In this document: piece by piece, positions 13,745 to 17,108 of the stretch
Layout: every line of letters begins with the position of its first letter
Position numbering within the stretch: position 1 is the stretch's first letter
Assembly (NCBI GenBank): GCA_025924775.1
Contig: JAICHS010000020.1
Coordinates: 1-17,108 of the forward strand
DNA: 17,108 bases
Direction: 5' to 3'
Source of the DNA: Rhodanobacteraceae bacterium
GTDB taxonomy: Bacteria > Pseudomonadota > Gammaproteobacteria > Xanthomonadales > Rhodanobacteraceae
The notes under the pieces: model-generated
The model's database searches: none
What the model was told of the DNA's origin: nothing
Seen by the model: the letters and a program-made list of their open reading frames with translations, nothing else
Program-made: the position numbers and the translations under genes

Positions 13745-13868
13745 ACCGACTTGGCCATCCTGCAATCCTTGAGGTCGCTCATCACATACGGTTGGGCCGG
13801 TCCCCTGCCAGATCAAGCGCAACCGCCGCCGGAGCCGCGTGGAAACAACGCAGCCACCCCCGATGCCG

Positions 13869-13897
13869 TTGACCGCACCAACGGCGCCGCCGATGAT
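13869..13897 (+). promoter_or_regulatory. Candidate sigma-70 promoter of the FadB-like gene
   Basis: TTGACC (13869-13874) and GATGAT (13892-13897) are spaced by exactly 17 bases. Transcription would start near 13904, leaving a leader of about 22 bases that contains the GGGAG ribosome-binding site of the GTG start at 13926. The -35 matches at 5 of 6 positions and the -10 at 4 of 6. Confidence 0.4.
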
Positions 13898-13925
13898 GCC
13901 CCTGGACTGCTAGCGGGAGTATGCC

Positions 13926-15983
13926 GTGTTCGAGGGTCTGCGGCTCAGTCACTGGAAGGTCTCACAGGACGCCGACGGCGTGCGGGTACTGACGCTGGAT
14001 CGTAGCGGCAGCAACGTGAACGCTTTGTCGCGCGCACTGTTGGACGAGCTGGACGCCATGCTGGAACGTACCGCCATCGAGCGGCCGGCGGCGCTCGTGA
14101 TCCACTCCGGCAAACCATCGGGATTCGCGGTTGGCGCCGACTTGAAGGAGTTCGAAGGCTACGAGCGCGCCGGCACGGTACGCGCGGAAATCGAGCACGG
14201 CCAGCGCGTGTTCGAACGCCTGGCACGGCTGCCGATGCCCACCGTCGCTGCGATCCACGGCACCTGCATGGGCGGCGGCACCGAGCTCGCGCTGGCGTGC
14301 CGGATGCGCGTCGCCGCACGCGCACCGGAAACCCGCATCGCCCTGCCAGAGGTGCAGCTCGGCATCCACCCGGGCTGGGGTGGCACCGCGCGCCTGCCGC
14401 GCCTGGTCGGCGCCCCGAAAGCACTGGCGATGATGCTGACCGGCCGTGCGCTGTCCGCGGAGCGCGCCCACGCGGAAGGCCTCGTGGATCGGCTGGCCGA
14501 GCCGGACGCGTTGCTGGACGTGGCGCGCAAGCTGGCGCTGCACCCCGTCACACGCCCCTTCGCGCAACGCGCGACCGCATGGCTGACGAACTGCTGGCCG
14601 GCGCGGCAGGTGCTCGCGCCCGCGGTGCGCCGGCAGACCGCGGCGAAGGTGTCGCCGCGACACTACCCGGCGCCGTTCGCGTTGCTCGAAGTGTGGCGCC
14701 GCGGCGGCGGCGACATCCGGCAGCGCCTGCGGCTGGAGGCCGCGTCGGTCGCGAAACTCGCGGCCACGCCCACCGCGCACAACCTGATCCGCATCTTCTT
14801 CCTGCGCGAACGCCTGCGCGGACTCGCGGGCGACACCGCGCACGCCATCCGCCACGTGCACGTCGTGGGCGCCGGCACCATGGGCGGCGACATCGCGGCG
14901 TGGAGCGCGCTGCGCGGGTTCGAGGTCACCCTGCAGGATCGCGAGATGAAGTTCGTCGAACCGGCGCTGGCGCGCGCGCGCAAGTTGTTCGAGAAGAAAT
15001 TGAAGACGCGCGAACGCATCGTCGCGGCCGAGGCGCGCCTGACGCCGGACGTCGAAGGCGCGGGCATTGCGCAATCGCAACTGGCGCTCGAGGCGATCTA
15101 CGAGGACCCGGAAGCGAAGCAGGCCGTGTACCGCGCGCTGGAACCGAAGCTTGCCCGCGACGCGCTGGTCGCCACCAATACCTCGTCGATTCCGCTGGAC
15201 GCATTGCGCGTCGGCCTGGCAGAGCCGCGCCGCTTCCTCGGCCTGCACTTCTTCAATCCGGTGGCGCAGATGCCGCTGGTGGAAGTGGTGCGCCACGACA
15301 CGCTCGATGCATCGCTGGAAAAACGCGCGTGGGCGTGGGTGAAGGCCATCGGCAAGCTGCCGCTGCCGGTCAAGGGCACGCCGGGATTCCTGGTCAACCG
15401 CATCCTGATGCCGTACCTGCTGGAAGCCGTGCGCTGCCACACCGAAGGCATCCCGGGCCCGGTCATCGACCGCGCCGCGAAGGCGTTCGGAATGCCGATG
15501 GGGCCGATCGAACTGGCCGACACGGTCGGACTCGACGTCGCGCTGGCGGTCGGCCGCGAACTTGGCCCGTTCCTGCAACTGGAACTGCCCGAAGGCATCG
15601 CCGACAAGGTCGAGGGCGGCAAGCGCGGCAAGAAGGACGGACAGGGCTTCTACGCCTGGAAGGATGGCAAGCCCGAGAAGCCCAAAGCGGCTCCGGGCTA
15701 TCGCGCGCCGGAAGACCTGGCAGACCGCCTGATCCTGCCAATGCTCAACGAAGCCGTCGCCTGCCTGCACACGGGTGTCGTCGCGGACGCCGACCTGCTC
15801 GACGCGGGCGTCATTTTCGGCACCGGCTTCGCGCCGTTCCGGGGCGGCCCGATCCAGTACATCCGCGCGACCGGCGCGGGTGCGCTGCGCGACAAGCTGG
15901 AAGCGCTGGCGCAAACGCACGGGCCGCGCTTCACGCCGCGGCAAGGCTGGTTCAACCCGGCGTTGGCGTCACCCACGCCCTGA
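13926..15983 (+). CDS. Multifunctional fatty-acid oxidation enzyme, FadB/FadJ-like (enoyl-CoA hydratase / 3-hydroxyacyl-CoA dehydrogenase)
   Basis: The 685-residue protein joins an enoyl-CoA hydratase domain to a 3-hydroxyacyl-CoA dehydrogenase, two successive steps of beta-oxidation. In the hydratase part (1-190) the oxyanion-hole segments are GFAVGADLKEF (66-76) and HGTCMGGGTELALACRM (111-127), with catalytic Glu120 and Glu142 (LPEVQLGIHPGWGG). The dehydrogenase part starts with the NAD-binding motif VGAGTMGGDIA (314-324) and has catalytic His441 in LGLHFFNPVAQMP and Glu453, spaced 12 residues as in known enzymes. The C-terminal helical domain is complete. The GTG at 13926 has GGGAG 6 nt upstream; the ATG at 13921 is out of frame. 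No thiolase (fadA) or acyl-CoA dehydrogenase is adjacent, so I give no symbol. It is divergent from rpoE and convergent with the transporter gene, 18 bp apart. Confidence 0.94.
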   Translation: MFEGLRLSHWKVSQDADGVRVLTLDRSGSNVNALSRALLDELDAMLERTAIERPAALVIHSGKPSGFAVGADLKEFEGYERAGTVRAEIEHGQRVFERLARLPMPTVAAIHGTCMGGGTELALACRMRVAARAPETRIALPEVQLGIHPGWGGTARLPRLVGAPKALAMMLTGRALSAERAHAEGLVDRLAEPDALLDVARKLALHPVTRPFAQRATAWLTNCWPARQVLAPAVRRQTAAKVSPRHYPAPFALLEVWRRGGGDIRQRLRLEAASVAKLAATPTAHNLIRIFFLRERLRGLAGDTAHAIRHVHVVGAGTMGGDIAAWSALRGFEVTLQDREMKFVEPALARARKLFEKKLKTRERIVAAEARLTPDVEGAGIAQSQLALEAIYEDPEAKQAVYRALEPKLARDALVATNTSSIPLDALRVGLAEPRRFLGLHFFNPVAQMPLVEVVRHDTLDASLEKRAWAWVKAIGKLPLPVKGTPGFLVNRILMPYLLEAVRCHTEGIPGPVIDRAAKAFGMPMGPIELADTVGLDVALAVGRELGPFLQLELPEGIADKVEGGKRGKKDGQGFYAWKDGKPEKPKAAPGYRAPEDLADRLILPMLNEAVACLHTGVVADADLLDAGVIFGTGFAPFRGGPIQYIRATGAGALRDKLEALAQTHGPRFTPRQGWFNPALASPTP

Positions 15984-16001
15984 GCAACCGCTTCGTCGCG
16001 C

Positions 16002-16871
16002 CTACGCCGTCGCGAGCACCAGCACAGCGGCGACGGCCAAGGCCAGGCCCGCGCGATTGAGCCGCCCCAGGCGCTCGCCCAGCCACAGCACCCCGACCAG
16101 CGCGGCCAGCACGATCACGCCGATGTTCATGGCCGAAAACACCAGCGCCGGGTCCTGCGCGAGATGGCGGTGCGCCTGCACGTAGAACAGGATGTTGCCG
16201 AAGTTGAACACGCCGAGCAGTAGCGCGCCCGCGGCGTTGCGCCAGTGCCACTGCGCGCGTCCGCTTGCAAACAACCACACCGTTGCAAGCATCGCCAATG
16301 CGAACGCCAACACGAAGGTCGCCAGTAGCACATCGGCGAACGGCACGCCGGTCAGCTGCGCCACGCGCTTGAACAGGATGTCGATGGCGCCCATGCCGGC
16401 GAACACCGCGAGCGGCCAGCCCCAACCACCCGCACCCGCCGCGCCGGCAGCGCCCGCGCGCTTGCGCGTGACGATGCACGCGATCGCGGCCAGGCCGATG
16501 CCCATGCCGATGCCCTTGTGCCAGGAAAACGCTTCCCCGAACAGCGTGAACGCCGCCACCAGCGGCAACAGCAGCGACAGCCGCTGCGCCGCGTCGGTCA
16601 GCACCACGCCGACCCTGCGCACCGAATACGCCAGCACCACGAACATGGCCGGCAGCAGCACCCCCAGTGCCACCAGTACCCGCCACGCCGGATGCGCGGC
16701 CGGCAGTTCCAGCAGGCTCGGTCGCGGATCCAGCAGCAACACCGTCAGCAGTGTCGCCACGAGGTAGTTGCCGGTGATGGCCTGGCGCACATCGACGCCG
16801 CAACGCGGGGCCAGCTTCAGCAGCACGGAGACCACCACACTGCACACCACGCTCAGGGCGATGAAGATCAC
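16002..16871 (-). CDS. DMT-superfamily transporter, EamA-like
   Basis: The 289-residue protein is almost entirely hydrophobic, with about ten helices in two related halves (about 1-130 and 145-289), as in EamA/DMT transporters. The first half contains GEAFSWHKGIGMGIGLAAIACIV (112-134), and the second half ends GVLWLGERLGRLNRAGLALAVAAVLVLATA; the repeated LxGE.....(K/R).xG.xL pattern is typical of the EamA repeat. A glycine/alanine-rich loop follows KRAG in the middle. The GTG at 16871 is used; there is no strong ribosome-binding site, and it starts 13 bases after the DUF2058-type gene, so translation may be coupled. The substrate cannot be told from the sequence: members export amino acids, metabolites or drugs, or are orphans. 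It ends convergently with the FadB-like gene. Confidence 0.85.
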   Translation of the reverse strand: MIFIALSVVCSVVVSVLLKLAPRCGVDVRQAITGNYLVATLLTVLLLDPRPSLLELPAAHPAWRVLVALGVLLPAMFVVLAYSVRRVGVVLTDAAQRLSLLLPLVAAFTLFGEAFSWHKGIGMGIGLAAIACIVTRKRAGAAGAAGAGGWGWPLAVFAGMGAIDILFKRVAQLTGVPFADVLLATFVLAFALAMLATVWLFASGRAQWHWRNAAGALLLGVFNFGNILFYVQAHRHLAQDPALVFSAMNIGVIVLAALVGVLWLGERLGRLNRAGLALAVAAVLVLATA

Positions 16872-16884
16872 CGGTGCGCGCCCA

Positions 16885-17108
16885 TCACCACATCAGGTCG
16901 TGGGGCACGCCATCGTCTTCGGCCGGTGCCGAAGGGTCGACCAGCAACGCCACGACTTCCGGCGCGAACGCCTGCGCCCGCAACGCGACGTCGCGTACCA
17001 CCAGCACCGCATGGCCGCCGTGCATCACCACGCCCAGCGTGCCGGCGTTGAGCTGCTGCAACTGTTCCGGCGTGACGTACACCCGGCGGATCTTGCCGGC
17101 AAATTCAA
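16885..17108 (-). CDS. DUF2058 protein (YaiL-like), C-terminal part, cut by window edge
   Basis: Only the last 74 or so residues are present; the gene runs off the right edge. The visible part reads EFAGKIRRVYVTPEQLQQLN near the edge and ends AEDDGVPHDLMW. This matches the C-terminus of DUF2058 proteins such as E. coli YaiL, which have a (K/R)(K/R)(I/V)YVT element followed by a G-x-L segment and end in PDDLMW. YaiL is an uncharacterised, highly charged protein associated by name with nucleoproteins. The gene is on the same strand as the transporter and 13 bases upstream of it, so the two are probably cotranscribed. The true start lies outside the window; the GTG at 17082 is within the conserved domain and is not the start. 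Confidence 0.8.
   Translation of the reverse strand, partial: EFAGKIRRVYVTPEQLQQLNAGTLGVVMHGGHAVLVVRDVALRAQAFAPEVVALLVDPSAPAEDDGVPHDLMW

Noticed and set aside
13962..15944. A 660-codon open frame on the minus strand opposite the FadB-like gene
   Set aside because: It lies fully antisense to a gene with all expected motifs, and its Arg/Gln/His-rich translation is typical of a high-GC shadow frame.

Overview
The window is a compact, high-GC stretch of what looks like the chromosome of a gammaproteobacterium of the Xanthomonadales (Lysobacterales), probably Rhodanobacteraceae or a close relative. Three things suggest this: an rpoE-rseA-degP/mucD order with no rseB; a three-gene set of small sigma factor, DUF3619-like and DUF3106-like protein; and short palindromes resembling the REP elements of this group. 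The assignment is made from memory of family and gene order, not from a search. No tRNA, rRNA, CRISPR array, transposase or integrase was seen.

Layout. At 203-760 (-) is a SufT-type Fe-S assembly protein, with a small four-helix membrane protein divergent from it (918-1430, +). From 1530 to 6283 lies a proton-translocating transhydrogenase of the three-subunit type on the minus strand (pntB, pntAB, then pntAA). It is split in two by a plus-strand cassette of three translationally coupled genes (3506-5138): an ECF-like sigma factor, a single-pass membrane protein and an exported helical-repeat protein. A second plus-strand operon (6352-8433) holds a YdjA-type nitroreductase, a 5'-3' exonuclease and a NUDIX hydrolase, all with overlapping ends. 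Convergent to it is a minus-strand pair: an MBL-fold hydrolase whose reading frame contains a hairpin-rich repeat, and a TMEM43/LUMA-family membrane protein.

After an intergenic region with REP-like palindromes and a clear intrinsic terminator comes the envelope-stress operon rpoE-rseA-degP (10733-13671, -), with a sigma-E-like promoter upstream of rpoE. Divergent from it is a large FadB/FadJ-like beta-oxidation enzyme (13926-15983, +). The right end holds a DMT/EamA transporter and the 3' part of a DUF2058 (YaiL-like) gene that runs off the window.

How the genes fit together. Most are housekeeping or stress-related: NADPH supply (Pnt), Fe-S assembly (SufT), envelope protein quality control (RpoE/RseA/DegP), nucleotide and DNA housekeeping (exonuclease, NUDIX) and fatty-acid oxidation. 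The parts most worth following are the sigma/membrane/repeat-protein cassette inside the pnt locus, the 18-residue repeat of its exported member, a stem that would hide the pntB ribosome-binding site, and the repeat domesticated inside the MBL-fold gene.
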